Source: Gracilimonas sp965227785 (lineage in GTDB: Bacteria; Bacteroidota; Rhodothermia; Balneolales; Balneolaceae). From it: 64,000 bases of DNA. Location: positions 1,612,001-1,676,000 of the forward strand of contig NZ_OZ245785.1 of assembly GCF_965227785.1 (NCBI RefSeq). Reading direction: 5' to 3'. Below, one piece after another: positions 41,160 to 50,259 of this stretch (positions are counted from its first letter, which is position 1; each line of letters opens with the position of its first letter). The translations under genes and the position numbers were made by a program. The notes below the pieces were generated by a model. That model was given only the letters and a program-made list of their open reading frames with translations, was not told the origin of the DNA and did not search any database.

Positions 41160-44100
41160 AGAAATTTTCAGTAGCAGGAACTATCCTAAAACGGCCTATC
41201 ACGGTTATTATGACTACCTTGATCGTGATTGGTTTTGGGGTTTTTTCCCTGACTAATCTTAAAGTCACGCTTTATCCTTCACTTAATATTCCGGTGCTTG
41301 CTGTTTCAACCGGATACAACAACGTGGCTCCCGAAGACATCAACCGAATTATAGTAAACCCGATCGAAGGAGCCCTTTCGGCTATAGAGGGAATAGAAAC
41401 CCTTGAAGCCAGAGTTAGCCGCGGGCGCGCATTTATTATTCTTCGGTTGCGTGAAGGCTCCGACATCCGAAAAACAGAATTGAAAGTTCGTAAAGCCATC
41501 GACCAAATCAGGGGTGAACTCCCTCAACAGGCCCAGGAACCCGTCATATTCCAGTTCGACCCAGAAAACAGGCCCATTATGCGACTCAGTATTGACGCTG
41601 AAAACCGTGGACTCGACGAACTTCGTAATATTGGCCTTGAAATTGTAGAAACCCGACTCGAACGGATTGAAGGCCTTGCATCCGCCGAAACTCAGGGGGG
41701 TTTAGAGCGTCGTATTTATGTGGATGTATCGCCGATGTCGCTGGCCCAATACAACCTTGTGCCTTCCGATATTGAAAATGCTTTGCGCTCCAACAATGTT
41801 CAGCTTCCTATTGGGAATGTGGTTACCAACCGAACAAATTATAGCATCCGGGCAGAATCTACCTATGAGACCGTAGATCAAATTCGAAACACGATTATCC
41901 GGATGTCAGAAAATGGCATTCCAATACGGGTAAAAGATGTCGCTGATGTAAGTGACGGCTTTACAGATATCACCAGCTTGGTAAAAGTAAATGGCAAAAA
42001 CAGTGTTTCGGTAGAAGTACAGAAAAACTCGGATGCCAATACACTCGATGTAGTCAATGCTGTAAAAGAAGTGGTTCCCGAGATTAATGAAGTCCTTCCT
42101 CCGGGAGTCACATTGCGCGTTCTTTCTGATGAGGGAAAGACCATTGAAGATTCCATCAATAACCTGTCCCAGTCAGCTGTGGCCGCCCTGGTGGTAGTTA
42201 TCCTGGTCATCCTCGTCTTTATGGGCGGTTGGCGTATTTCGCTGGTCGTGGCTTCCACCATCCCGGTTTCCATTGCGGCTACTTTTGCGGCTATGTACGC
42301 AGCCGATCTCACTTTAAATATCCTCACCATTTCTGCTCTGGCTCTTGCCATTGGATTGTTGGTGGATAATTCTATTGTGGTAACCGAAAGTATTGCCCGT
42401 AAACTGGAAGAAGGACTATCACGGTTTGATGCTGCACTCAAAGGAACGAATGAAGTAATTGGGGCCTTGCTGGGCTCTACTCTGACCACGCTTGGGGTCT
42501 TTATTCCCATTATTATGATTTCAGGAACTCAAGGTGCCTTTTTTCGCGAATTTGCCTATGCCATCTGTTTCTCCATCGGATTTTCTTTCCTGTCCTCTAT
42601 CATTCTGGTACCGGTCATTTCACTTTTGGCGCTCGACACCAAACAATTCAGCCAAAAGAACTGGGCTTTCAAAGGAATCTCTAAACTGGAGAAAGGATAT
42701 ACTAAAATCCTGAGCTGGTTTTTCCGGCACAAATGGGTTCCGCTTTTGGGCATGGTTTTAATAGCAGTTGGCACCTTCTTGCTGTATACCAATATACCCA
42801 AGGAAGGATTTCCGGAAGCTGACTCCGGTCAAATCGATGTAAACATCAGCCTCCCGGAAGGAAGTCAGCTTATAAAAACCGCGGATGTATTGGATGAATT
42901 CAGCCGAAGGGTTGACAACATGCCGGAGGTCGAAACCATTATCACCAATATTGGCCGAAGCCGCTGGACTAATTCCAGTAACCGGGGTGAAATCAGCCTG
43001 ACTTTGGTTCCTGAAACTGAGCGAGAGATAAGCAGCACTCAGTTTGCCACTCAACTCCGGCAGGATTTGACCGCTCCTGGTGTGGATGTACGTGTGCGGG
43101 TTGAAGGCGGTGGACTTCGCTTTGGCCGAGGCTGGGACTCTGGTGGAAATTCAATCCGTCTTAGTTTAATCGGTTCCGACATTGAAGAGTTACTGGCCAT
43201 TTCCCAAAAAATTGAAGCCAGAATGATGCAGGACCCAACGGTTATCGATGTGGACAACGGCCGTACAGATCCCACACCGGAGCTTCACTTTATAGCCGAC
43301 CGTGAACGTTTGGCCCGGCTTGGCACTAATCTGAATACGGTAGCCTCGGCCATGCGAACACAGACTCTTGGTAACAATGCAGGGTATTTTATTAATGAAG
43401 GGCGAGAAATCCCTATTGAAGTTCGCACCCAAAAAGAAGCTCTCACAAGCCGGGAAGAATTATTCGACCTGGAAGTGTTTCAGTTCGAAGATCAGCGTAT
43501 TCCTGTTGCTGCGGTCGGTGAGTTTATTCCCGTTCGCGGAGTTGATTCCTTCGAGCGCCGTGACCGCGAGACGGTACTGGATGTGAATATTCAAATTCAG
43601 GGTAATGCGCTGGAATATGAGCAGGTAGTCCGTGATTTTATTGAATCCGAAATCGTTTTGCCCGATGGCTATCGCTATGAGTTTACCGGAGGAACCCAGG
43701 AGACTCAACAGGGACAATCCGAGTTCGGATTTGCCCTGATGGCCGCATTGATTCTCATGTTTATGATCATGGCCTCTCTCTTTGAAAACTTCCGCGATCC
43801 TTTTGTAATATGGTTATGCATTCCGCTTGCCATGTTTGGAGCTCTTGCCTTTCTGTTTATGATCGGGAATCCTCTAAGTACCACCGCAAACATTGGGGTA
43901 TTCATGCTGGTGGGGATTATTGTAAACAACGGAATTGTATTGGTGGATTACATGCACCTGTACACCAAAGGAATGGAGAATGATCTTCTAAAACGCGATT
44001 CAGAGTTACTGAAGCACATATTGGAAGCCTGCCGTCGCAGAATGAGACCCATACTTTTAACAGCGATCACCACTATTTGCTCTATGATCCCACTTTCACT

Positions 44101-44278
44101 GGAAATTGGTTCGGGAGCCGAAACATGGTCACCATTGGCTAAAGCCGTAATCGGAGGGTTAATGTTTGGATCAATTTTAACCTTGTTTATCACTCCGGTA
44201 TTATCCGTTTCTCTAAGTATGACCTTAGAGTGGATTAAGGGGCTATTCAGGAGTAACAAAACTCTGGCTGAAGCGTAA
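41156..44278 (+). CDS. RND-family efflux permease 2
   Basis: 1040 residues, same fold and length as the preceding permease but clearly diverged. VTLYPSLNIPVLAVSTGYNN near the N-terminus, TM4 GLLVDNSIVVTESI with the relay Asp, and GIIVNNGIVLVDYM in the second half. It overlaps permease 1 by 4 bp (ATGA), so the two are translationally coupled and made in similar amounts. This arrangement (adaptor plus two different permeases) matches MdtABC, in which the two subunits form a mixed trimer. That the pump here is heteromeric is inference. Confidence 0.95.
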   Translation: MKKFSVAGTILKRPITVIMTTLIVIGFGVFSLTNLKVTLYPSLNIPVLAVSTGYNNVAPEDINRIIVNPIEGALSAIEGIETLEARVSRGRAFIILRLREGSDIRKTELKVRKAIDQIRGELPQQAQEPVIFQFDPENRPIMRLSIDAENRGLDELRNIGLEIVETRLERIEGLASAETQGGLERRIYVDVSPMSLAQYNLVPSDIENALRSNNVQLPIGNVVTNRTNYSIRAESTYETVDQIRNTIIRMSENGIPIRVKDVADVSDGFTDITSLVKVNGKNSVSVEVQKNSDANTLDVVNAVKEVVPEINEVLPPGVTLRVLSDEGKTIEDSINNLSQSAVAALVVVILVILVFMGGWRISLVVASTIPVSIAATFAAMYAADLTLNILTISALALAIGLLVDNSIVVTESIARKLEEGLSRFDAALKGTNEVIGALLGSTLTTLGVFIPIIMISGTQGAFFREFAYAICFSIGFSFLSSIILVPVISLLALDTKQFSQKNWAFKGISKLEKGYTKILSWFFRHKWVPLLGMVLIAVGTFLLYTNIPKEGFPEADSGQIDVNISLPEGSQLIKTADVLDEFSRRVDNMPEVETIITNIGRSRWTNSSNRGEISLTLVPETEREISSTQFATQLRQDLTAPGVDVRVRVEGGGLRFGRGWDSGGNSIRLSLIGSDIEELLAISQKIEARMMQDPTVIDVDNGRTDPTPELHFIADRERLARLGTNLNTVASAMRTQTLGNNAGYFINEGREIPIEVRTQKEALTSREELFDLEVFQFEDQRIPVAAVGEFIPVRGVDSFERRDRETVLDVNIQIQGNALEYEQVVRDFIESEIVLPDGYRYEFTGGTQETQQGQSEFGFALMAALILMFMIMASLFENFRDPFVIWLCIPLAMFGALAFLFMIGNPLSTTANIGVFMLVGIIVNNGIVLVDYMHLYTKGMENDLLKRDSELLKHILEACRRRMRPILLTAITTICSMIPLSLEIGSGAETWSPLAKAVIGGLMFGSILTLFITPVLSVSLSMTLEWIKGLFRSNKTLAEA

Positions 44279-44433
44279 TTATTTTTTAAGCCAGGATTGA
44301 CGTATATCGGTGTGAAATTAAAATTTGTATGAATTAATTCTCACTTAATTTTGCACAAAAAATCTGCTGCAAACTTGGAATTTGGAACTTGTTTGCGCTA
44401 TACTTGTTTAGTATAAAAAAAGGAGAAAGAATT

Positions 44434-44742
44434 ATGAGTAGATCATCAGATTATATATCAGGAATTATTTCAGGAGCCCTTGTTGGCGCTGCATTTGCAC
44501 TACTTTATGCACCTGACACAGGTAAGAATACCAGAGACCGACTTTCTTATAAACTCAGTAACTATTATGATGAACTCAATGACTTAATTGAGCAGCTTCG
44601 TGAAGAAAAAGAGATTTTAGTTTCCGAAGCTAAAGAAAAAGGCGACAAAGTAGTTCTGGATGCTAAGGAAAAAGCAGAAGGACTGATCAAGGAAGCTGAA
44701 GATTTATTGGAATCTATAGAAACAGCTAAGAAGAAAGCCTGA
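44434..44742 (+). CDS. YtxH domain-containing protein
   Basis: 102 residues from ATG 44434, with AGGAG nine bases upstream; an in-frame start 45 bp earlier lies before this site. An N-terminal hydrophobic Gly/Ala-rich helix (GIISGALVGAAFALLYAPDT, then GKNTRDRL) is the YtxH/GvpP hallmark, and an amphipathic Lys/Glu-rich coiled coil follows to the C-terminus. YtxH proteins are general-stress proteins of unknown mechanism. Single gene, with a promoter-like TATACTTG upstream and a strong terminator after it. Confidence 0.9.
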   Translation: MSRSSDYISGIISGALVGAAFALLYAPDTGKNTRDRLSYKLSNYYDELNDLIEQLREEKEILVSEAKEKGDKVVLDAKEKAEGLIKEAEDLLESIETAKKKA

Positions 44743-44769
44743 CCGGTTAGCTAATTTTAAAGTAATATC

Positions 44770-44804
44770 AGCCCTACTCAGTTACTTGAGCAGGGCTTTT
44801 TTTT
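44770..44804 (+). terminator. Terminator after the YtxH gene
   Basis: AGCCCTACTCAG and TTGAGCAGGGCT pair with one mismatch, followed by eight T residues. Confidence 0.93.
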
Positions 44805-45042
44805 GAAAGCCCATCTCCTCACAGAAGTTAGGTGGTTCGATGATTCTTTTATTATTCAAAAATGGAAAGCTATTTATACACGATCTCAGATGATTTAGGA
44901 AAATATATTCAAATTTGTTTGCGCGAATTACCTGACATCTAAAACAAAGCTTCAAGTTCAGTATATCCCCAGCACCTATTATACGCTTGCATTTTTGCTT
45001 ATCTATGGCTAATTCCCAAACAACACTAACTGGGGATATGCA

Positions 45043-46332
45043 ATGGAAACACGGAAACAATTCTTAAAGAAAATCGGTGGCGGAGCTGCGGCATTGACTG
45101 CAGGGGCATTTTTCAACCCCATGAAAACGGAGCAGCTCAAAGAATCGCTCAGCACCTTTACCGGAAACGTGACAGAAATTGCCCGAAATGAAGATTTCTG
45201 GGCACATGTACAGCAAGCTTTCACAGTAGATCGCAGCCTGATCAATCTGAATAATGGAGGAGTCAGTCCTTCCCCTGCTTTTGTTCAGCAAGCCATGAAA
45301 AAGCACCTGGATTTTTCTAACCAGGCCCCGGTGTATAATATGTGGAGAATACTGGAGCCCAGAAGAGAGGGCGTTCGACAGCGACTGGCTCGTAATTTTG
45401 GAGTAGATACAGAAGAAATTGCGGTCACCCGAAATGCCTCTGAAAGCCTTCAAATTTGTCAGTTGGGTTTTGACCTTAAGGCAGGCGATGAAGTACTTAC
45501 GACCGACCAGGATTACCCCAGAATGATCAACACCTTCAAACAACGGGAGCGGCGCGAAGGCATCAAACTCAACCAAATCAGTATCCCGGTTCCGGCTGAA
45601 GATGATGCGGAAATAGTTCGCAGGTTCGAGCAAGCCATCACCCCAAATACCAAACTGATTTTGATGTGCCACATTATCAACCTGACAGGACAGATTCTGC
45701 CGGTTAAAAAAGTGGTGCAAATGGCTCGGAAAAAAGACATTCCTGTTATCGTAGATGGTGCCCATGCCTTCGCTCACTTCGAATTTGATCATGCTGATTT
45801 GGATTGTGATTATTATACAACCAGTCTTCACAAGTGGCTTTTTGCTCCCCATGGTACCGGGATGCTCTATGTCCGAAAAAATAAAATCAAAGATCTTTGG
45901 CCATTAATGGCAGCGGCTGAATCGCAGGATGAAGACATCAGAAAGTTCGAGGAAATCGGCACGCACCCCGCTGCAAATTTTTTAGCCATCGGAGAAGCAT
46001 TGACTTTCCACGAAGGAATCGGTTCAGCCCGAAAAGAAGCAAGGCTTAAATACCTGAACGACCTTTGGATTGATGAGTTGGTTGATGGCGACAAGGTTGT
46101 GCTACATACCAGCCGGAACCCCAAATACGCTTGCGGTATTGCTACTGTTGAAATCAAAGGGATGGAACCAAACGAGCTAAACAGCACCCTTTGGAGTGAT
46201 TACCGAATCATCACCACTCCGATTAACCACGATCAGTTTAGAGGCATACGGGTTACTCCCAATGTATATACCACGCTGGAAGAGATCGACCGTTTCGTGA
46301 GTGCCATGAAAGATCAGGTTAAAAAGGTTTAG
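45043..46332 (+). CDS. Class V aminotransferase-fold PLP enzyme with export signal
   Basis: 429 residues. The first 27 residues look like a twin-arginine-type signal (TRKQFLKKIGGGAAALTAGA), though the pair is Arg-Lys, not Arg-Arg. The rest is a class V (isopenicillin N epimerase/cysteine desulfurase fold) enzyme: TRNASESLQI, PVIVDGAHAFAHFE with the PLP-binding Asp, and the Schiff-base Lys in TTSLHKWLFAPHGTG (about residue 264). The desulfurase Cys loop is not evident, so an epimerase or aminotransferase role is more likely. It precedes the RidA lipoprotein gene by 68 bp and an M20 amidohydrolase; all three may be one unit. Confidence 0.88.
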   Translation: METRKQFLKKIGGGAAALTAGAFFNPMKTEQLKESLSTFTGNVTEIARNEDFWAHVQQAFTVDRSLINLNNGGVSPSPAFVQQAMKKHLDFSNQAPVYNMWRILEPRREGVRQRLARNFGVDTEEIAVTRNASESLQICQLGFDLKAGDEVLTTDQDYPRMINTFKQRERREGIKLNQISIPVPAEDDAEIVRRFEQAITPNTKLILMCHIINLTGQILPVKKVVQMARKKDIPVIVDGAHAFAHFEFDHADLDCDYYTTSLHKWLFAPHGTGMLYVRKNKIKDLWPLMAAAESQDEDIRKFEEIGTHPAANFLAIGEALTFHEGIGSARKEARLKYLNDLWIDELVDGDKVVLHTSRNPKYACGIATVEIKGMEPNELNSTLWSDYRIITTPINHDQFRGIRVTPNVYTTLEEIDRFVSAMKDQVKKV

Positions 46333-46400
46333 AGCAATACTGAGCTTAGTATTTATTCAAATTCAGATGCTGAAATTATTTCAGCATGTCAACTTCTTAA

Positions 46401-46898
46401 ATGATCAGACTTATGACGACAAATAAAATTACTCGTACATTTTCTCTTATTGGCCTGGTAATTATAGGAATGCTTACATCCTGTATTGAAATTGAGTCTG
46501 AGACAAGTACTCAGCAAAAAAACAAAATCATTAATACTGACAATGCTCCTGCAGCCGTAGGTGTCTATTCTCAGGCTGTTGAGGCAGGCACTACACTGTA
46601 TCTATCCGGACAAATTGGTTTAATCCCTGAAAGTCGTCAACTGGCCGGAGAGGATCTTGAATCTCAAAGCCATCAAACGTTAAAGAATATAAGAGCTGTT
46701 TTAGAGGCTGCGGGGTATGAGATGTCGGAGGTAGTTAAAGCCCAGGTTTTTTTAGACGACATGAATGACTATTCGGCATTTAATGATGTGTATGTTCAAT
46801 ACTTTCCTGAAAATCCTCCGGCCCGGGCGGTTGTGGAAGTCAGCCGAATACCGTTGGATGCCAAAGTAGAAATCATGGTTACCGCTGTAAAAAATTAA
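46401..46898 (+). CDS. RidA family protein with lipoprotein signal
   Basis: 165 residues, with an N-terminal membrane stretch ending in the lipobox LTSC (Cys28) and a full RidA/YjgF domain (about 43-165): GVYSQAVEAGTTLYLSGQIG, VVKAQVFLDDMNDY, PPARAVVEVSRIPLDAKVEI. The Arg of PPARA that clamps substrate carboxylate is present. The Glu that follows the V-E-I in imine deaminases appears replaced by Met. RidA hydrolyses enamine/imine by-products of PLP enzymes in the cytoplasm; a lipoprotein version is unusual. It lies 3 bp upstream of the M20 gene and 68 bp after a PLP enzyme. Confidence 0.9.
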   Translation: MIRLMTTNKITRTFSLIGLVIIGMLTSCIEIESETSTQQKNKIINTDNAPAAVGVYSQAVEAGTTLYLSGQIGLIPESRQLAGEDLESQSHQTLKNIRAVLEAAGYEMSEVVKAQVFLDDMNDYSAFNDVYVQYFPENPPARAVVEVSRIPLDAKVEIMVTAVKN

Positions 46899-46901
46899 TT
46901 T

Positions 46902-48038
46902 ATGTCCGATTTACAAGATGTCATCAACCTGAGACGCACCCTTCATCGCTACCCGGAATTATCGAACCTGGAATTTGAGACTTCAAAACGAATCTCCGCC
47001 TTTGTTAACTCCCTGCATCCGGATGAGGAAATATCCATTTCAAAAACCGGGAAGGCGTTTGTATTCGAAGGAGAACAACCCGGAGAAACGCTGATTTTCA
47101 GGTGCGAACTGGATGCTCTTCCTATACAGGAAAAATCGAACTGTGCGTATCGCTCGTCTATTAAAGGAGTAGCTCACCTTTGCGGGCACGATGGTCACAT
47201 GGCTATTATTGCACGGCTGGGGCAGTTGATATCTCAGAACAGACCCAAAAAAGGGAAAGCCGTATTATTATTTCAGCCTGCTGAAGAAAATTATTTGGGA
47301 GCTAAAGATGTGGTTGAGTCCAAAGAATTTCATGCCCTATCACCTGATTACATCTTTGCCCTTCATAATATTCCCGGCGTTAAAAAAGAAACCGTGTTAC
47401 TCAAAAAAGGCAGTTTCACGGCCGCTTCCTGTGGTTTCACCGTAAAACTGGACGGCCGAACCTCACATGCAGCAGAACCTCAAAACGGATTGAATCCTTA
47501 CCATACCGCAACGGATATCATAGATCAAATCCTGGAGTTAGCAAATGGCAATCATTCTGATTTTTCCGACCACACCATAGCAACCTTAATTTATATTCGA
47601 TTAGGGGAAGTTGCCTTTGGTGTTTCACCAGGTAGTCTGGAAATGGGCATCACATTGCGGGCATATGAGAATGATGATCTTGACCGGCTTTGTTCTAAAT
47701 CTGAAGCCATTGTAGCAGAATTGGCCAAAGCGAATGGACTGGATTTCGAATGGAGTTATTCTGAAATTTATCCCGCTACCCTTAATGACGAAGATTGCGT
47801 TAACATGATTTCAGATTCAGCTGAAGCCAACAAACTAACCGTTCAGCAAATGAACCACCCCAATAACTGGTCGGAAGATTTTGCCTATTTCACAGCTACT
47901 AACAAAGGTGCACAGTTTGGGTTTGGAGCCGGTGAAGAGTTGCCCCCACTGCACAACCCGGCCTATGATTTCCCCGATGATATTATAGACCCTGCTGCCC
48001 GAACATTCTTTTCCATTTATTCCAATAAACTCCTCTGA
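46902..48038 (+). CDS. M20 family amidohydrolase
   Basis: 378-residue zinc amidohydrolase of the M20D (aminoacylase/IAA-amino acid hydrolase) group: FRCELDALPIQE, CGHDGHMAIIARLG with the metal-binding Asp-His, LLFQPAEEN, FALHNIPG and the dimerisation domain with GRTSHAAEPQNGLNP. It removes acyl or peptide groups from amino acids. No signal peptide, so unlike the two preceding gene products it should be cytoplasmic. The start is 3 bp after the RidA stop. Family certain, substrate unknown. Confidence 0.93.
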   Translation: MSDLQDVINLRRTLHRYPELSNLEFETSKRISAFVNSLHPDEEISISKTGKAFVFEGEQPGETLIFRCELDALPIQEKSNCAYRSSIKGVAHLCGHDGHMAIIARLGQLISQNRPKKGKAVLLFQPAEENYLGAKDVVESKEFHALSPDYIFALHNIPGVKKETVLLKKGSFTAASCGFTVKLDGRTSHAAEPQNGLNPYHTATDIIDQILELANGNHSDFSDHTIATLIYIRLGEVAFGVSPGSLEMGITLRAYENDDLDRLCSKSEAIVAELAKANGLDFEWSYSEIYPATLNDEDCVNMISDSAEANKLTVQQMNHPNNWSEDFAYFTATNKGAQFGFGAGEELPPLHNPAYDFPDDIIDPAARTFFSIYSNKLL

Positions 48039-48102
48039 ATGTGAGCAGGCTATGAATTGTTATAGAAAATGAAGTAAGAAGTCGAATTTAAATCATAAGA
48101 TT

Positions 48103-48450
48103 ATGACGGCTACAGCAACACTTCAACGAACAGACGCAGAAACTTTACATCGCAAGATAACCGGTGAGCATTCGCCGATAATTATTAATGCATTGCCACG
48201 GGACAGCTATTTAGCCAAACACATTCCGGGTTCTATCAATATCCCGGCTGAAAATGCAGAAATGGCTAAGGAAGTAATTCCTTATATGGACGCTGAAATT
48301 ATAGTTTACTGCGCCAACTCAGACTGTGATGCATCTCCAAATCTTGCGCAAAAACTGGAGGAAATGGGTTACACCAACGTCAGTGATTTTGAAGAAGGTC
48401 TCGCAGGCTGGAGACAAGCCGGATATGAATTAACCGGAACTGACGTCTGA
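48103..48450 (+). CDS. Rhodanese-like sulfurtransferase domain protein
   Basis: 115 residues, a single rhodanese domain. The active-site Cys is in IVYCANSDCDAS, a loop with two Cys. It is preceded by SYLAKHIPGSINIPAENA and followed by GYTNVSDFEEGLAGWRQAG, typical of single-domain rhodaneses. It carries persulfide sulfur; the partner is unknown. Cytoplasmic. It is 64 bp after the M20 gene and ends in its own terminator, so it may be co-transcribed with the preceding cluster. Confidence 0.92.
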   Translation: MTATATLQRTDAETLHRKITGEHSPIIINALPRDSYLAKHIPGSINIPAENAEMAKEVIPYMDAEIIVYCANSDCDASPNLAQKLEEMGYTNVSDFEEGLAGWRQAGYELTGTDV

Positions 48451-48475
48451 TTTACCTTACCCCTTATCTTTGTTT

Positions 48476-48505
48476 AAAAACCGTCTCTTTTGACGCGGTT
48501 TTTTA
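48476..48505 (+). terminator. Terminator after the rhodanese gene
   Basis: AAAAACCG and CGGTTTTTT pair around a loop; the stem is short and AT-rich but ends in six T residues. Confidence 0.75.
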
Positions 48506-48597
48506 TTCGTAAAAAGAAATTACAGTTCCTCCCTTTTATCTGTTTATAGAATATATTCTCCGATTAATTTTAACAGACAGAATCGGAGAAAGGGTTC

Positions 48598-50148
48598 ATG
48601 AAAAGAATCGTACTTATTGTATATATAGTGATGTCGTTGCCACTCGGACTGGTTGAAGCTCAATCAACGGACGACATGGTAGATGCCATCGTAAAAGAGG
48701 CCACTGAAAATTCACAACTGGAATACCTCGCTCATCAACTTACCGACGTGATTGGGCCGCGACTCGTAGGTACCCCTCAAATGCAGCATGCTCATGAGTG
48801 GGCTGTTGATCAATTTGAAGAGTGGGACATTTCAGCAGAGAACCAGCAATTTGGCCAATGGCAAGGATGGGAACGGGGCATCACACATGTTGATCTGATT
48901 TCACCCCGGGTGGTTTCCCTGGAAGGCATGCAGCTGGCTTGGAGCCCTGCCACCAAAAAAGGCGGTGTTGAAGGTAAATTAGATATCATTCCTGATGTAG
49001 AAGATAAAGCCGCTTTTGAAGAATGGCTTAAAACCATCAAGGGAAAATTCATTCTTGTTTCGATGATGCAGCCTACAGGCCGCCCCGATTATAACTGGGA
49101 AGAATTCGCGACCGAAGAATCCTTCGAAAAAATGAAAGAAGAACGCGATGCTATGGAAGATGCCTGGAGAGCCCGGTTCGGTAAAATCGGCTATAACTCC
49201 CGCGAAATACTTCCGGTTCTGGAAGAAGCCGGAGCAGCAGGCATTATTCAATCCCGATGGTCCAGTGGGTTTGGTGTAAGTAAAATCTTTAGTGCAGGCA
49301 CCAAAAATGTACCTGTAATTGATCTCGCGTTAGAAGACTATGGTATGCTCTATCGGATGGTGGAATATGGTGATGATCCAAAAATAAAAGTGAACGCTCA
49401 ATCTAAGAAACTGGGCAAAGTCCCGACTTTTAATACTATTGCTACCATTCCCGGCTCAGAAAAGGCAGACGAATATATTATCCTTTCTGCTCATTATGAT
49501 TCCTGGGATGGCGGAACCGGAGCTACCGATAATGCTACCGGATCCATTACCATGATGGAAGCCGCACGAATCTTAAAAGAGGTGTACCCAAACCCAAAAC
49601 GTACTATTATCGTGGGACTTTGGGGAAGTGAAGAACAAGGCCTGAATGGCTCGGCAGCTTTTGTGGAAGACAACCCTGAAATCGTTGATAATATGCAGGC
49701 ATTATTCAATCAGGATAACGGAACCGGACGGGTTGTTCGAATTTCGGGTCAGGGTTTTCTGCACGCTTATGAGTTTTTGGGTAGATGGCTGGAAGCTGTG
49801 CCACGTGATATCACCCGTCATATTGAAACCACTTTCCCCGGTACTCCCGGTGGCGGGGGATCCGATTACGCTTCCTTTGTTTCAGCCGGAGCTCCCGGAT
49901 TTTCTCTGAGCTCGCTAAGCTGGAGCTACTGGAACTACACCTGGCACACCAACCGTGACACGTACGACAAAATCGTTTTTGATGATGTTCGTAACAATGC
50001 CATCCTAACTGCAATTTTAACTTATATGGCCAGTGAAGACCCCGAGACTTTCCCACGCGATAAAGCTGTACTTCCGGTTAGTCGCTGGACCGGAAAACAA
50101 ATGGAATGGCCAACTCCACGTACTGCAAACCGGGACGGCGGTAATTAA
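48598..50148 (+). CDS. M28 family zinc metallopeptidase (carboxypeptidase Q-like), secreted
   Basis: 516 residues: signal peptide (about 1-21, ends VEAQ), an inserted PA-like domain (about 120-270) and an M28 catalytic domain (about 275-500). The two-zinc site is visible: His in LSAHYDSWDGG, Asp in GATDNATGS, Glu-Glu in GLWGSEEQGLNG, Asp in FNQDNGTG and the distal His in YTWHTNRDTYD. It is an aminopeptidase or carboxypeptidase working in the periplasm or outside. Full length for the group. Single gene bounded by terminators. Confidence 0.94.
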   Translation: MKRIVLIVYIVMSLPLGLVEAQSTDDMVDAIVKEATENSQLEYLAHQLTDVIGPRLVGTPQMQHAHEWAVDQFEEWDISAENQQFGQWQGWERGITHVDLISPRVVSLEGMQLAWSPATKKGGVEGKLDIIPDVEDKAAFEEWLKTIKGKFILVSMMQPTGRPDYNWEEFATEESFEKMKEERDAMEDAWRARFGKIGYNSREILPVLEEAGAAGIIQSRWSSGFGVSKIFSAGTKNVPVIDLALEDYGMLYRMVEYGDDPKIKVNAQSKKLGKVPTFNTIATIPGSEKADEYIILSAHYDSWDGGTGATDNATGSITMMEAARILKEVYPNPKRTIIVGLWGSEEQGLNGSAAFVEDNPEIVDNMQALFNQDNGTGRVVRISGQGFLHAYEFLGRWLEAVPRDITRHIETTFPGTPGGGGSDYASFVSAGAPGFSLSSLSWSYWNYTWHTNRDTYDKIVFDDVRNNAILTAILTYMASEDPETFPRDKAVLPVSRWTGKQMEWPTPRTANRDGGN

Positions 50149-50172
50149 TTTTTAGTTGGTTTAGAAATAATG

Positions 50173-50205
50173 AAAAAGCCATCTTTTTTTTAAGGTGGCT
50201 TTTTT
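50173..50205 (+). terminator. Terminator after the M28 peptidase gene
   Basis: AAAAAGCCA and TGGCTTTTTT pair around a T-rich loop, 25 bp after the stop. Confidence 0.85.
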
Positions 50206-50259
50206 AGTTCTGTTCATGGGGATTTAATGTACATTTAGTTCATTTATAAAATTCTGATC

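Noticed and set aside
41878..42510. 210-codon open frame on the minus strand inside RND permease 2
   Set aside because: Low-complexity Ser/Thr/Arg translation typical of the antisense of a membrane protein gene. The permease frame is certain.
45064..45852. 262-codon open frame on the minus strand inside the PLP-enzyme gene
   Set aside because: It lies fully within a gene with strong family motifs. Its translation is rich in Cys, His, Phe and Ile without any domain, and it has no ribosome-binding site.
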